Source: Gemmatimonadota bacterium (lineage in GTDB: Bacteria; Gemmatimonadota; Gemmatimonadetes; Gemmatimonadales; Gemmatimonadaceae). From it: DNA of 64,000 nt. Under the pieces are notes generated by a model, which was not told where the DNA came from, searched no databases, and worked only from the letters and a program-made list of their open reading frames with translations. Each line of letters starts with the position of its first letter. Position 1 is the first letter of the stretch. A program made the position numbers and the translations under genes. Below, piece after piece: positions 8,819 through 18,077 of this stretch. The stretch lies in NCBI GenBank assembly GCA_026387935.1, contig JAPLKU010000014.1, positions 182,166-246,165 of the forward strand. Direction: 5' to 3'.

Positions 8819-10581
8819 CCGCCGTACACCGTCCGCCCACCCGTCACCGTCCGCACGATCTTGACGTCCTTGATGGTGTTCGGGTCACCATCGTGCGGAT
8901 CACGGTCGAGGATCACGAAGTCGGCGAGCTTGCCGGCGGTGATCGTGCCCTTGATGTTCTCCTCGAACGACGCATACGCCCCGTTCAGGGTGTTGATCCG
9001 AATCGCTTCGTCCACGGAAACGCGCTGGTTGAGGCCCCACGTGGTGCCGTCCCAGCCTCTGCGCGTGACCATGCCTTGGATGCCCATCAACGGGGCAAAT
9101 GGCCCAGGGCTGAAGTCCGACCCGGCCGCGGCGTGGATGCCGGCGTCGAGCATTGAGCGGAACGCCATGCTCCGCTTCATCAGGTCCTCGCCATAGAACG
9201 GGAACTTGTCGGTGTTGTAGTACGCGTACGTCGTGAAGCAGGCCGGGATCGCATCGAGCGCCTTGATGCGCCGGATGAGGTCGTCGTTGATCAGCGTGCA
9301 GTGCGTAATCTTGGGCCGGAAGTCTTTCCGCGGGAACGCCTTCTGCGCGCGCTCGACGGCAGTGAGATAACTGTCGATGGCCACGTCGCCATTGGCGTGG
9401 ATGTTCACCTGGATACCGGCGCGGTGCACCTTCTCGACCCAGGCGTCGAGGACGTCCTGCGTCTCGGTGACATTCCCCTTGTAGCCGTTCTGGCCCGGAT
9501 AGGGCGTACTCAACGCCATCGTGCGCTCGGAGAATGAGCCATCCACGGAGTGCTCCGAGGTGGCGCCGAACCTGACCCACTCGTCGCCGAAGCCGGTCTT
9601 GATACCGTTGGCGATCATCGTGTCCACCATGCCGCCCTGCGCTTCGTAACTCACGCGGTGCAGCAGATCGCCGCGCGCGCGGACGTCCTGGATGGCGGCG
9701 AGGTCGCCGCCCTCGTGGTGCACGCTGGTGAGACCGTAGCGCGCGAACTCCTTGGAGATATGCGCGATGCCATCGCGGTCGCGCTGGGCGCGTTGCTCGG
9801 GAGTGTACTGCGCTCGCGTCCCTACGCGGTTGAACGGTGCCGTAGCGCGGTCGGTCACCCGGCCATTCAGTTCCCCGCTCGCGTCCTTATCGTATGTGCC
9901 GCCGGGCACATTCGGCGTGTTCTTCGTGATGCCCGCCATCGCGAACGCTTTGCTGTTGTAGAACGACGTGTGACCGCCGCGGTGCCGAACGACCACGGGG
10001 TGCTCGGTGGACACTTTGTCGAGGTCGCTGGTATTCAGCGGGCGCTTGTCCTTGAGCTTGGTGTCGTCGTGGAAGTAGCCCTCGATCCAGGTGCCCGGCG
10101 GTGACTGCTGCGCCTTGGCCTTGAGCTTGTCGATGATGCTCTGGATGGTGACGAACTCGACCTCGAACGGGTTGCCGACCAGTACTTCATATAGAAGCGT
10201 CGTGCCGCCCGCATGGTTGTGCGTGTCAATGAAGCCGGGCACGACCGTCATGCGCGCAGCATCGATGACCTTCGTGCTTGCGTTGGCAAGATTGCGGATG
10301 TCGGCGTTGGAGCCGACCGCGAGGAAACGCCCTTCGCGTATCGCGATGGCCTCGGCGCGGGGCTGGGCCGCATCCTGTGTGAGCACGCGCGCGTTCACGA
10401 CGATCGTGTCGGCGACGACGCCCGCTCCTCGCTGGCGCATGGGAGGGAGTGGCGATCCGAGCGGCGCGCTCGGCGACGCATTGCCCATCGGCGCCTCGAG
10501 CGCTGACAACTGCTTCGCACCAAGCGAGCCGGCGACGAGCGCGCCGAGTCCGAGAAAATCCTTGCGGGTGTACTTCGACAT
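8815..10581 (-). CDS. YtcJ-like exported amidohydrolase
   Basis: A 588-residue amidohydrolase of the YtcJ type (amidohydrolase family 3). The start is well supported by CAGGAGA seven bases before the ATG. The N-terminus (MSKYTRKDFLGLGALVAGS) resembles a twin-arginine-like or Sec leader. Motifs are VVPGFIDTHNHAGG (HxH), GYFHDDTKLKDKRPLNTSDLD, VVVRHRGGHTSFYNSKA, VNIHANGDVAID, ITHCTLINDD and AAGSDFSPGPFAPL (catalytic Asp). Characterised members deacylate or deamidate N-substituted amides, but substrates are rarely known. It is the first gene of a coupled set: small ORF, acetamidase, Cys-rich lipoprotein. Confidence 0.87.
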   Translation of the reverse strand: MSKYTRKDFLGLGALVAGSLGAKQLSALEAPMGNASPSAPLGSPLPPMRQRGAGVVADTIVVNARVLTQDAAQPRAEAIAIREGRFLAVGSNADIRNLANASTKVIDAARMTVVPGFIDTHNHAGGTTLLYEVLVGNPFEVEFVTIQSIIDKLKAKAQQSPPGTWIEGYFHDDTKLKDKRPLNTSDLDKVSTEHPVVVRHRGGHTSFYNSKAFAMAGITKNTPNVPGGTYDKDASGELNGRVTDRATAPFNRVGTRAQYTPEQRAQRDRDGIAHISKEFARYGLTSVHHEGGDLAAIQDVRARGDLLHRVSYEAQGGMVDTMIANGIKTGFGDEWVRFGATSEHSVDGSFSERTMALSTPYPGQNGYKGNVTETQDVLDAWVEKVHRAGIQVNIHANGDVAIDSYLTAVERAQKAFPRKDFRPKITHCTLINDDLIRRIKALDAIPACFTTYAYYNTDKFPFYGEDLMKRSMAFRSMLDAGIHAAAGSDFSPGPFAPLMGIQGMVTRRGWDGTTWGLNQRVSVDEAIRINTLNGAYASFEENIKGTITAGKLADFVILDRDPHDGDPNTIKDVKIVRTVTGGRTVYGG

Positions 10582-10613
10582 CGTGCGTCTCCTGGTGTAT
10601 TGGCTCGGGTAGC

Positions 10614-10740
10614 CTACTTCCTGACTTTCAGCTTGTCACGCAGTTCGGTGAACCAATTGTCCACGAGCACGAGGTCACCGGGAAACGCTTCCTGGTGGCG
10701 ACGACCGCGGTCACGGCTTCGCTGGCGGGCCCGACGGATG
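10614..10740 (-). pseudogene. C-terminal remnant of a lost gene
   Basis: Between the YtcJ-like gene and the next gene upstream, the minus strand encodes a short tail ending FPGDLVLVDNWFTELRDKLK followed by three residues and a TAG at 10616-10614. It has no start codon of its own with a ribosome site, and its upstream part runs into the DUF4440-like gene in another frame. The tail looks like the natural C-terminus of a propeller-type kinase or hydrolase (hydrophobic strand, then NWFxELRxKLK). I read it as the scar of a deletion. The family guess is weak, and a chance ORF is possible. Confidence 0.3.
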
Positions 10741-11217
10741 TTTCTCGCACACCGGCGGCTGCTCGGCGCTATAGGCGAGCGACGCAATGCGCCACTTGCC
10801 GTCGGCCTTCACAAGCGTAAATACGTCGGCTCCACAGTGCGACCAGGCGCCGTTGACGTAGAGATCGTACGGCATCCAGACCATCGCGACGCCGCCGTTC
10901 ACCATTGCCGTGGGCTTGAACCCGCGTTCGACGACGCCGTTGAGCGACGCGGTGCGCTGCGCTTCGCGCGTGCGCACACGGTAGGTGGTGACGCCGTCCT
11001 TGGTGGACGTCGGATACATCACGGCCTCCGGCACCATCAGGTCAGTGAGCGCGATCGCATCTCCGCGGGTGATGGCGGCGAGCGCGGAGTCGGCAACGAC
11101 GATCACCGCGGCGCGAGGATCGGTGGACTGCGCGCTGACCGAGTACGGAACCAAGGCCGCGAACGCTACACTCAGCCCGAGCCCGACGATTGAACTCCGC
11201 TTCGAAGGCATGTTCAT
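10711..11217 (-). CDS. Exported SnoaL/DUF4440-like (NTF2-fold) protein
   Basis: A ~168-residue protein with a Sec signal (IVGLGLSVAFAALVPYSVSAQS) and an NTF2-like cone fold. The helix AVIVVADSALAAITRGDAIALTDLMVPEAVMYP is followed by strands GVAMVWMPYDLYVNGAWSHCGADVFTLVKADGKWRIASLAY. Such DUF4440 proteins are ligand-binding or small-molecule isomerase-like; no catalytic residue is assignable. Start codons at 11217 and 11211 are both possible, and neither has a clear ribosome site. It begins 10 bp after the stop of the beta-lactamase-fold hydrolase on the same strand, so the two are probably one transcript. Confidence 0.7.
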   Translation of the reverse strand: MNMPSKRSSIVGLGLSVAFAALVPYSVSAQSTDPRAAVIVVADSALAAITRGDAIALTDLMVPEAVMYPTSTKDGVTTYRVRTREAQRTASLNGVVERGFKPTAMVNGGVAMVWMPYDLYVNGAWSHCGADVFTLVKADGKWRIASLAYSAEQPPVCEKHPSGPPAKP

Positions 11218-11227
11218 GGACTTGAAG

Positions 11228-12730
11228 CTAAGGCGTGGCGATCCGGTCGATCCAGCCGTCGCCCGTGTACATCCGCATCGGACGCCCGGACTCCTCAACG
11301 AATCGCACCACCTCGCCCACCACGCCACCACCCGTTGCCGCCGTGAAGCGAAACCGACCGCCGCCGAGCGGAACGAGTTCGACCGGATTGTCCACGTTCG
11401 TGCCGTTGGGCGTGATGATCACGAGCTTCTGGTTGAGCAGCACCACATGTGAATCGCCGCCGCGTCCGCGATACAGGCCCGCGAACCGTGCCCACGAATC
11501 GTCCCACGCGACCGCCGCCGGCTTCTGCGCCGTCACCTTCGCGACCGCTACGCCAACGGTGGCGATCAACTGACGTGCGATGTCGCCGGGATTGGAATCG
11601 TTGGTGTTGGTCAGGACGATGATGCCGACCTTGTCGTCGAGCTGGATGAGCGTCTGCGTCGTGTTCCCCGGATAACCGCCGCCGTGGCCCGTCCACGTCC
11701 GATTGTTGATCCGACTGATATCGTAGCCCAGGCCTGAGCCGGAGGTCCAGTTCTCCTCCACCGATCGCACGCGGTGCATTTCACGCCACGATCCGCTGCT
11801 CACCACCTGTGCGCCGCCACGTGCACCGCGGCGGAAGTTGGCAGAAACGAACCTGGCCATGTCGGCCAGAGTAGACGTCACGCCGGTGGCGGCCGCCATT
11901 CCGTGTGCGTCAACGAAGGGCAGCGTTTCGCGCGTGCCGTCGGGCATCCGCCGCCCGTAGGGCACGGTGAGGCCGCTGACATTCTTGTCCACGCTTGACG
12001 ACGCCATTCCGATCGGCTGGAAGATGTTGCGAGCAACGTAATCGGCCCACTTCTGCCCGCTCACCTGCTCGATGACCATGCCGGCCACGGAGTAGGCGAG
12101 GTTGGAGTACTTCCAGCGCACCGACGGCGCGAACGCAGCCTTGCGGTCGGCGTAGAGGCGCTTGAGCTGCTCCTCTGTCGGGAAGTCGAATGACACCCAG
12201 TGGTCACCCGCTTCACGCTGGAGTCCCGAACTGTGGGACAGCAGCTGTTCGATCGTGATCTGCCCGTCGTCATCGCCCGCCGGCGCGGCCTTGAACCAGG
12301 GGAGGTATTTCTCGACGGGATCATCGAGGTGCAGCTTCCCTTCTTCCCGCAGCTGCATGATGGCGATGGCCGTGAACAGCTTGCTGTGTGATGCCATACG
12401 GAACTTCGTTTCGGGCGACATCGGGATCTTCGCCTTGACGTCCGCGAAACCGAACCCCTTCGCCCACACGAGTTGCTGGTCGCTCACCACGCCGACGACG
12501 ACGCCGGGAAGCCCACGATACGCAAGCTGCCCTTCCATCCACGCCGAAAAGAGGCGTTCGGCGCCGAGGACGTCGGCGTTCGCAGCGACGTTCGCGCTCG
12601 GAGTCGCTGGCGCGGGCGCCTGCGCCCGCGCGCCACTCGCCGGCCACGCGGTTGCGACGACAGCGGTGAGGATGACGACGCGAATGCGCGACGCGCTGCA
12701 CCCGCAGCGGAAACGATGGAAGATCGGCAC
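11228..12730 (-). CDS. Exported beta-lactamase-fold serine hydrolase
   Basis: A 500-residue class C beta-lactamase/DD-peptidase-fold hydrolase. After a signal peptide (VVILTAVVATAWPASGARAQ) it shows the nucleophile motif SHSK (Ser114-xx-Lys117), the KYSN tyrosine motif and a late GHGGGYPG segment in the place of the KTG triad. A C-terminal lipocalin-like extension (RYRGRGGDSHVVLLNQKLVIITP) follows. Family members include esterases, D-aminopeptidases and peptidoglycan-acting enzymes, so the substrate is open. It is divergent from a D-aminoacylase-like gene, which hints at shared use of D-amino-acid or peptide substrates. Confidence 0.87.
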   Translation of the reverse strand: MPIFHRFRCGCSASRIRVVILTAVVATAWPASGARAQAPAPATPSANVAANADVLGAERLFSAWMEGQLAYRGLPGVVVGVVSDQQLVWAKGFGFADVKAKIPMSPETKFRMASHSKLFTAIAIMQLREEGKLHLDDPVEKYLPWFKAAPAGDDDGQITIEQLLSHSSGLQREAGDHWVSFDFPTEEQLKRLYADRKAAFAPSVRWKYSNLAYSVAGMVIEQVSGQKWADYVARNIFQPIGMASSSVDKNVSGLTVPYGRRMPDGTRETLPFVDAHGMAAATGVTSTLADMARFVSANFRRGARGGAQVVSSGSWREMHRVRSVEENWTSGSGLGYDISRINNRTWTGHGGGYPGNTTQTLIQLDDKVGIIVLTNTNDSNPGDIARQLIATVGVAVAKVTAQKPAAVAWDDSWARFAGLYRGRGGDSHVVLLNQKLVIITPNGTNVDNPVELVPLGGGRFRFTAATGGGVVGEVVRFVEESGRPMRMYTGDGWIDRIATP

Positions 12731-12816
12731 GGTAGCTCCGAATTCGAGGGTATTGACCAGCGACTAGCTTCGCGCCGATTGCGCTCTGGGGCAAGACCGC
12801 CGAGTTTCCCAGCACC

Positions 12817-14235
12817 ATGACACCCAACCGACTCGCCTCAGCGGCCATCATTGCCGCGGTAATCCTTGCCGCCGCCTGTTCTTCCCCGACGTATGATCTG
12901 GTCATCGCCAACGGCCGCGTGATGGATCCGGAGTCGGGTCTCGATGCCGTTCGCCACGTTGGCATCACTGGCGGGAAGATCGTCGCGATCTCCGAGGGCA
13001 CGCTCAAGGGGACGCGCGTCGTCGACGCGACGGGCCTCGTCGTCGCGCCGGGGTTCATCGACCTCCACGAACACGGGCAGAACGAAGAGTCATACGGCCT
13101 GATGGTGCGGGACGGCGTGACGTCCGCGCTCGAGATCGAAGTCGGTACCGGCGACATCGCCAAGTGGTACGCCGAACGCGAGAAGGGGCAGATCGTCAAC
13201 TACGGCGCGAGCATCGGCCACATCAAGGCACGGATGCAGGTGCTGCACGACCCGGGCACCGCGCTACTCCCGGCCGGTGTGGGAGGGAGCGGCATCGCGT
13301 CAGACGCGCAGCAGACCGAAATGGAGGCGATCCTCCGCCGTGGGCTCGCCGAGGGGGCTGTGGCGGTGGGGTTCGGCAGCGCGTACACGCCAGGCGCGAA
13401 CATGGCGGAGATCGAACGGATGTTTCGCGTGGCCGGCGGCGGCGCCTCCGCACACATCCATATGCGCGGCGGCATCGCAGGGCTCGATTCGACGATCGCG
13501 GCGGCGAAAGCCGCTGGTGCGAAGCTCCACTTCGTGCACATCAACTCGAGCGCCGACACGCTGCTGCCTGCGTTTCTTGAGCATATCAAGGCAGCGCGCG
13601 ACGCGGGCCAGGATGTGACGACCGAGGCGTACCCGTATGGCGACGGGATGACGGAGATCACGTCGGCGCTATTCGACGATTGGCGCACCTGGCCCGACGC
13701 GCGTTTCCCGTTGCACCAACTGGTGTCCACCGGGGCGCGGCTCACCCGCAAGACGTTTGGCGAGGCGCGCGCGAAGGGCGGAACGGTGATTATCCACGGC
13801 CGCAGCGAAGACCAGACGCGGATGGCGATCCTGAGCCCGCTCACGATGATTGCGAGCGACGGCTACATCGAGAACGGACGTGGCCATCCGCGCACATCCG
13901 GCAGCTTCTCCAAGGTGCTCGGCAAGTACGTGCGCGAAGAGAAGGCGCTACCGCTCATGGACGCGCTCCGCAAGATGACGTTGATGCCCGCGCAGCGGCT
14001 CGAGGCGCGCGTTCCGGCGATGGTGCAGAAAGGGCGTGTGCGTGCCGGTGCTGACGCTGACCTCACCGTCTTCGACCCCGCGACGGTGATCGACCACTCG
14101 ACCTACGAGGACGCGACGATTCCATCGGCGGGAGTTCCGTACGTGATCGTTGGCGGCCAACTGGTCGTGGACGGCGGGAAGCTCACCGCCGCACGGCCTG
14201 GGCGCGCGATTCGGGCGCCGCGTCAAACGAAGTAA
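12817..14235 (+). CDS. Lipoprotein amidohydrolase, D-aminoacylase-like
   Basis: A 472-residue amidohydrolase with a lipoprotein signal (AAIIAAVILAAACSS). Motifs are YDLVIANGRVMDPESGLDAVRHVGI, VVAPGFIDLHEHG (HxH), HIKARMQVLHDPG, SAHIHMRGG, KLHFVHINSSAD and MIASDGYIENGRGHPRTSGSFSKVLGKYVREEKALPL. The last block is typical of N-acyl-D-amino-acid deacylases, with its SDG and HPR elements. The likely reaction is release of an acyl group from an N-acyl-D-amino acid in the periplasm. The first 18 residues match the lipobox style LAAAC, so a membrane anchor is expected. The divergent neighbour is a serine hydrolase. Confidence 0.85.
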   Translation: MTPNRLASAAIIAAVILAAACSSPTYDLVIANGRVMDPESGLDAVRHVGITGGKIVAISEGTLKGTRVVDATGLVVAPGFIDLHEHGQNEESYGLMVRDGVTSALEIEVGTGDIAKWYAEREKGQIVNYGASIGHIKARMQVLHDPGTALLPAGVGGSGIASDAQQTEMEAILRRGLAEGAVAVGFGSAYTPGANMAEIERMFRVAGGGASAHIHMRGGIAGLDSTIAAAKAAGAKLHFVHINSSADTLLPAFLEHIKAARDAGQDVTTEAYPYGDGMTEITSALFDDWRTWPDARFPLHQLVSTGARLTRKTFGEARAKGGTVIIHGRSEDQTRMAILSPLTMIASDGYIENGRGHPRTSGSFSKVLGKYVREEKALPLMDALRKMTLMPAQRLEARVPAMVQKGRVRAGADADLTVFDPATVIDHSTYEDATIPSAGVPYVIVGGQLVVDGGKLTAARPGRAIRAPRQTK

Positions 14236-14315
14236 GGCGGGACGCCCCAGCGGCTGATTTCGGTTGCGCGGCAGGGCATATTCCGTCGCCCTCCACTCCG
14301 AGCCGCCACCGCACG

Positions 14316-16643
14316 ATGCACGCCACTCAGTGGTCAATTAAGTCCCGTTTCGCAGCCGCCGTACTCTGTACGGCGCTGTCCGCCAGCGCTGGCGCGCAGA
14401 ATCCGGTCGTCCTTGACGGCCCGCCGGCCCCCGTCGCCCCCGCGGTCATCACGCGCGATGCGAAGGGCCAGGCTACGATCCGTGCGATCAAGCTCACGGC
14501 GCCCCTCAAGCTCGATGGCGTGCTCGACGAAGAGGTGTACAAGCGCGAGAAGCCGTTCGACGGGCTGATTCAGGTTGCGCCCGACTTCGGGAAGCCCGCG
14601 ACCGAGCGCAGCGACATTTGGGTGATGTACGACGACAAAAACGTCTATGTCACCTGTCGCTGTTATGACAAAGCACCGCCGGACCAGTGGATCGTCAACG
14701 AATTGCGTCGCGACACCGGCGGCCTCCGCAACAACGAGCACTTCGGCGTGCTCTTCGACACCTATTACGACCGGCGCAGCGGCTTTGCCTTTTACTCCAA
14801 TCCGCTCGGCGCCCGCGCGGACTACTCCGTGGTGGACGAAGGCGGATCAAACACGGACTGGAATCCGGTGTGGACGTCAAAGGCGGGGCGCTTTGATGGC
14901 GGGTGGACGATCGAGATGGCCATCCCGTTCAAGTCGCTCCGCTACGTCGCCGGAACGAATCAGATGTGGGGCATCCAGATGCGCCGATCCATTCGGCACA
15001 AGAACGAATGGGACTATCTCACGCCGGTGCCGCGCATCATGGCCGGCCCGCAGGCGCTGAACAAGGTGTCGGCTGGCGGAACGCTGGTGGGTCTCGACCT
15101 TCCGGCAGCCGGAGCGAACATCGAACTGAAGCCGTACGTCGTCTCACGCGTGACGACGGACAAGGTGCGCAAGCCCCCCATCAATGATGCAGTTGGCAGT
15201 GATGTCGGCGGCGACATCAAGTACGCGGTCACGCCAAACCTTACCGCCGACCTCACGCTTCGCACCGACTTCGCCCAGGTGGAGATCGACGAGCAACAGG
15301 TCAATCTCACCCGGTTCAGCCTCTTTTTCCCGGAAAAACGCGACTTCTTTCTCGAGGGGCGCGGCATCTTTGACTTTGCGCGAGGCGGCACCGGCGCATT
15401 CACCGGCGGCAGCACGTCGTCGGATACGCCGAACCTCTTCTACTCACGGCGCATCGGACTCAACAACGGCGCCGTGATTCCGATTACCGTTGGCGGCCGG
15501 CTCACCGGAAAGGTCGGCCCCTGGGCGATTGGTCTCATGAACATCGAGACCGCCAACGACGCGGCATCCGCGACCAAGGCGACGAATTTCAGTGTCCTCC
15601 GTCTCAAGCGTGACGTCCTGAGTCGCAGTGCGATCGGCGTCATGGTCACCGACCGCTCCGTGGCGGCGTCAGGAAAGGGATCGAACGTCGCGTACGGTGC
15701 GGACGGTTCGTTTCTCCTCTCGCAGGCACTGACCGTCGGCACGTATTGGGCACAGACGGCCACCACGGGAGTTAGCGGCGACAATCAGAGCTATCAGGGG
15801 CGCGTCGACTACAGCGTGGACCTCTACGGCGCGCAGGCCGAATTCCTTTCCGTGGGAAAGAACTTCGATCCGCAGGTGGGGTTCAAGCGGCGATCGGATT
15901 TCAATCGGTCGTTCGGCTCGCTACGGTACAGCCCGCGCCCCACGAGCCTCCCGAATGTGCGGAAATTCACGTACAGTGCGTCAGGCGCGTATGTCGAGAA
16001 TGGCGGGGGATCGGTGGATGCGCGCACTCTTGCCGGTCATTTCAGCACGGAGTTCGCGAGCAGCGACTTGTTCAACATTGACGTGACGCACGATTACGAG
16101 TTCCTGCGTCAACCTTTTACGCCGTCAGGGGCACCCTTGGCCATTGCGCCCGGCAACTACACGTTCTCCAGTGCCTCGATTGCATACACGTTCGGCGCGC
16201 AACGGGCCGCATCGGGAACCGTCACGCTGCAGGGCGGCGAATACTACGACGGCACTATTCGGAGCGTGACATTCGGCCCGGGTAGCACCTTCTCGCCGGC
16301 CCGCATCGCCATTCTGCAGCGGCTTGCGCTGGAACCGACGTTCACGATCACCAGCGTCGACCGACCGAAGGGCTCGTTCACCACTCGGCTCGTGCGCACG
16401 CGCGTGGACTACGGTTTCTCCCCGCTGATGTTCGCCAGCGCGCTCCTGCAGTACAGCTCGGCCGATCGCGCGTTCAGCACGAACCTGCGCTTCCGCTGGG
16501 AATACGCGCCGGGCAGCGAGCTCTTCCTGGTTTACACCGACGAACGCGATACGACGGACGACCGGTTCGCGACGGCGACGACGGTGCGCGGACTCAAGAA
16601 CCGTGCGTTCGTCATCAAGATCAATCGCCTGTTCAGGTACTAG
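14316..16643 (+). CDS. DUF5916 outer-membrane protein with N-terminal CBM9-like domain
   Basis: A 775-residue exported protein. After the signal peptide (AAAVLCTALSASAGAQ) comes a CBM9-like domain (PLKLDGVLDEEVYKREKPFDG, then YDDKNVYVTCRCYDK, then GWTIEMAIPFKSLRY). DUF5916 follows: LTLRTDFAQVEIDEQQVNLTRFSLFFPEKRDFFLEGRGIF. The C-terminal ~350 residues alternate aromatic and polar residues and end in a YDERD...RLFRY tail, typical of an outer-membrane barrel. Function is unknown; binding or transport of a polymer is an inference. Its TAG stop is shared with the stop of the convergent aminotransferase across a CTAG palindrome. Confidence 0.82.
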   Translation: MHATQWSIKSRFAAAVLCTALSASAGAQNPVVLDGPPAPVAPAVITRDAKGQATIRAIKLTAPLKLDGVLDEEVYKREKPFDGLIQVAPDFGKPATERSDIWVMYDDKNVYVTCRCYDKAPPDQWIVNELRRDTGGLRNNEHFGVLFDTYYDRRSGFAFYSNPLGARADYSVVDEGGSNTDWNPVWTSKAGRFDGGWTIEMAIPFKSLRYVAGTNQMWGIQMRRSIRHKNEWDYLTPVPRIMAGPQALNKVSAGGTLVGLDLPAAGANIELKPYVVSRVTTDKVRKPPINDAVGSDVGGDIKYAVTPNLTADLTLRTDFAQVEIDEQQVNLTRFSLFFPEKRDFFLEGRGIFDFARGGTGAFTGGSTSSDTPNLFYSRRIGLNNGAVIPITVGGRLTGKVGPWAIGLMNIETANDAASATKATNFSVLRLKRDVLSRSAIGVMVTDRSVAASGKGSNVAYGADGSFLLSQALTVGTYWAQTATTGVSGDNQSYQGRVDYSVDLYGAQAEFLSVGKNFDPQVGFKRRSDFNRSFGSLRYSPRPTSLPNVRKFTYSASGAYVENGGGSVDARTLAGHFSTEFASSDLFNIDVTHDYEFLRQPFTPSGAPLAIAPGNYTFSSASIAYTFGAQRAASGTVTLQGGEYYDGTIRSVTFGPGSTFSPARIAILQRLALEPTFTITSVDRPKGSFTTRLVRTRVDYGFSPLMFASALLQYSSADRAFSTNLRFRWEYAPGSELFLVYTDERDTTDDRFATATTVRGLKNRAFVIKINRLFRY

Positions 16644-17899
16644 GCCGCGAGCTCCTTCAGCGCCTTCACGAACGCGTCGAGCTCCTTCGTGGAGGTGTAC
16701 ACCTGCGGACTCACGCGCACGCCGAGCGCGCCGGGGTTACCGATCGCCACGGTGAAAATCTTGTACTTGTCGAACAGCGCACCGGCGAGGTCGGCGGGTT
16801 TCATTCCCTGCACGCCGACGTTCGCGATGCCGCACGAGCGCGCGGGATCGGTGGGCGTGTTCAGCACGATCTTCCCGTAGCCGCGCACCTTGCTCGTCCA
16901 GTATTGCTGGATGAACCGGAGTCGCGCTTCCTTGCGCGCGCTCCCGATCATGTCGTGGAACGCGATCGCATTCTCGATGCCGAGGTCGGTATGGCAGGGG
17001 TGCGTGCCGGTGTGGTTCAGTTTCATGATGTCGGTGGCCGCAGTGCCTTCGTCACCGTACACGGGCCATAGGCCCGCGATCCGGTCCTTGCGCACATAGA
17101 GAAATCCCGCGCCGAGCGGCGTCGAGAGCCATTTGTGCAGCGACGTACCGTAATAGTCACAGCCGAGGTCGGGGAGCTTGAACTCGAAATGGGCGAAGGC
17201 GTGGGCGCCGTCCACCATCACCTGCACCCCGCGCGCATGCGCCATGTCGCACACGGCGCGCACCGGAAGAATCTGCCCGGTGATGTTCACCATGTGCGGC
17301 ATCAGTAAAAGACGCGTTTTTGGCGTGATGGCGTTGGCGTACACCTGCACCACCTCGGCATCCGATTTCGGGTCGGTCGGAATGTCGATGAACTTGTTGA
17401 CCATGCCGAAGCGTCGCGCCTGCAACTTGAACATGTCGATCATGGCGCCGTAGTCGTGGTTGGCCATGAGCGCTTCGTCGCCCGCCTTCCAGTCGAAGCC
17501 GGCAATCACGGTGTCGAGTGACTCAGTCGTGTTCCGGGTGATGACGAGTTCGTCAGGCGAGCAGCCCGCCATCGCGGCGAGCTTCGTGCGCACGCGCAGC
17601 TTGTCGCTCACACGCACGGTGCGCATGTAGCGGGACCCTTCGAGATTGATGGCGCGCACATGATTGACGAACGCCGTGAGCACCTCTTCCGGCTGGAAGC
17701 AGTAGTAGCCGTTCTCGAGATTGATGTAGTCGGGCTTCAGCTTGAACTTCGTCCGGATCGTCGCCCAGAACTTCTCGTCCTCGGCGAGCGCAGCGGCGGG
17801 CACATGCGCATGGCGCGCGAACAGCGTGTTGAGGTCAGGGCCGAAGGCCATCGCGGCGGCGCCGCCGCCGACGGTGCGAACGAAATCACGCTTGTTCAT
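16640..17899 (-). CDS. Exported class V aminotransferase (isopenicillin-N epimerase-like)
   Basis: A 419-residue PLP enzyme with an N-terminal MNKRDFVRTVGGGAAAMAF, which looks like a twin-arginine-type leader (KR variant). Class V motifs are ITRNTTESLDTVIAGFDW, LLLMPHMVNITGQILPV, QVMVDGAHAFAHF (PLP-ring Asp) and GTSLHKWLSTPLGAGFLYVRKD (Schiff-base Lys). Relatives act as isopenicillin-N epimerases or kynureninase/cysteine-desulfurase-like enzymes; the substrate is unknown. AAGGAG sits eight bases before the ATG. It is convergent with the DUF5916 gene with stops overlapping. Export of a PLP enzyme is uncommon but frequent in such families. Confidence 0.82.
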   Translation of the reverse strand: MNKRDFVRTVGGGAAAMAFGPDLNTLFARHAHVPAAALAEDEKFWATIRTKFKLKPDYINLENGYYCFQPEEVLTAFVNHVRAINLEGSRYMRTVRVSDKLRVRTKLAAMAGCSPDELVITRNTTESLDTVIAGFDWKAGDEALMANHDYGAMIDMFKLQARRFGMVNKFIDIPTDPKSDAEVVQVYANAITPKTRLLLMPHMVNITGQILPVRAVCDMAHARGVQVMVDGAHAFAHFEFKLPDLGCDYYGTSLHKWLSTPLGAGFLYVRKDRIAGLWPVYGDEGTAATDIMKLNHTGTHPCHTDLGIENAIAFHDMIGSARKEARLRFIQQYWTSKVRGYGKIVLNTPTDPARSCGIANVGVQGMKPADLAGALFDKYKIFTVAIGNPGALGVRVSPQVYTSTKELDAFVKALKELAA

Positions 17900-17923
17900 T
17901 GAGAGCTCCTTGTTGGACGAACA

Positions 17924-18066
17924 CTAGGCTTTTGGCTGGATCGGCGCCATGACGGCACCGGCGGGATCCTGAATGATGGCACAGTCTCCGTACGACCCCA
18001 TCAAGGCATCGTTTTCGGACACGCTCAACTAGACCAGCCGATGGCACCGAACTTGAGATCGGACAT
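17924..18066 (-). pseudogene. VOC-family pseudogene with internal deletion
   Basis: The minus strand begins ATG at 18066 with MSDLKFGAIGW, the start of a known VOC subfamily, then meets a stop in frame. A different frame then gives GSYGDCAIIQDPAGAVMAPI and ends QPKA-TAG at 17926-17924, the typical C-terminus of the same subfamily. A full gene would be ~120 residues, but only ~140 bp remain. So the middle (~220 bp) has been lost, with a frame change. It sits between the aminotransferase and M28 genes and does not encode an active protein. Confidence 0.8.
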
Positions 18067-18077
18067 CTTCGCGCTTC

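Noticed and set aside
16640-16643. CTAG shared by two convergent stop codons
   Set aside because: A simple overlap of stops; noted in the gene entries but of no clear function.
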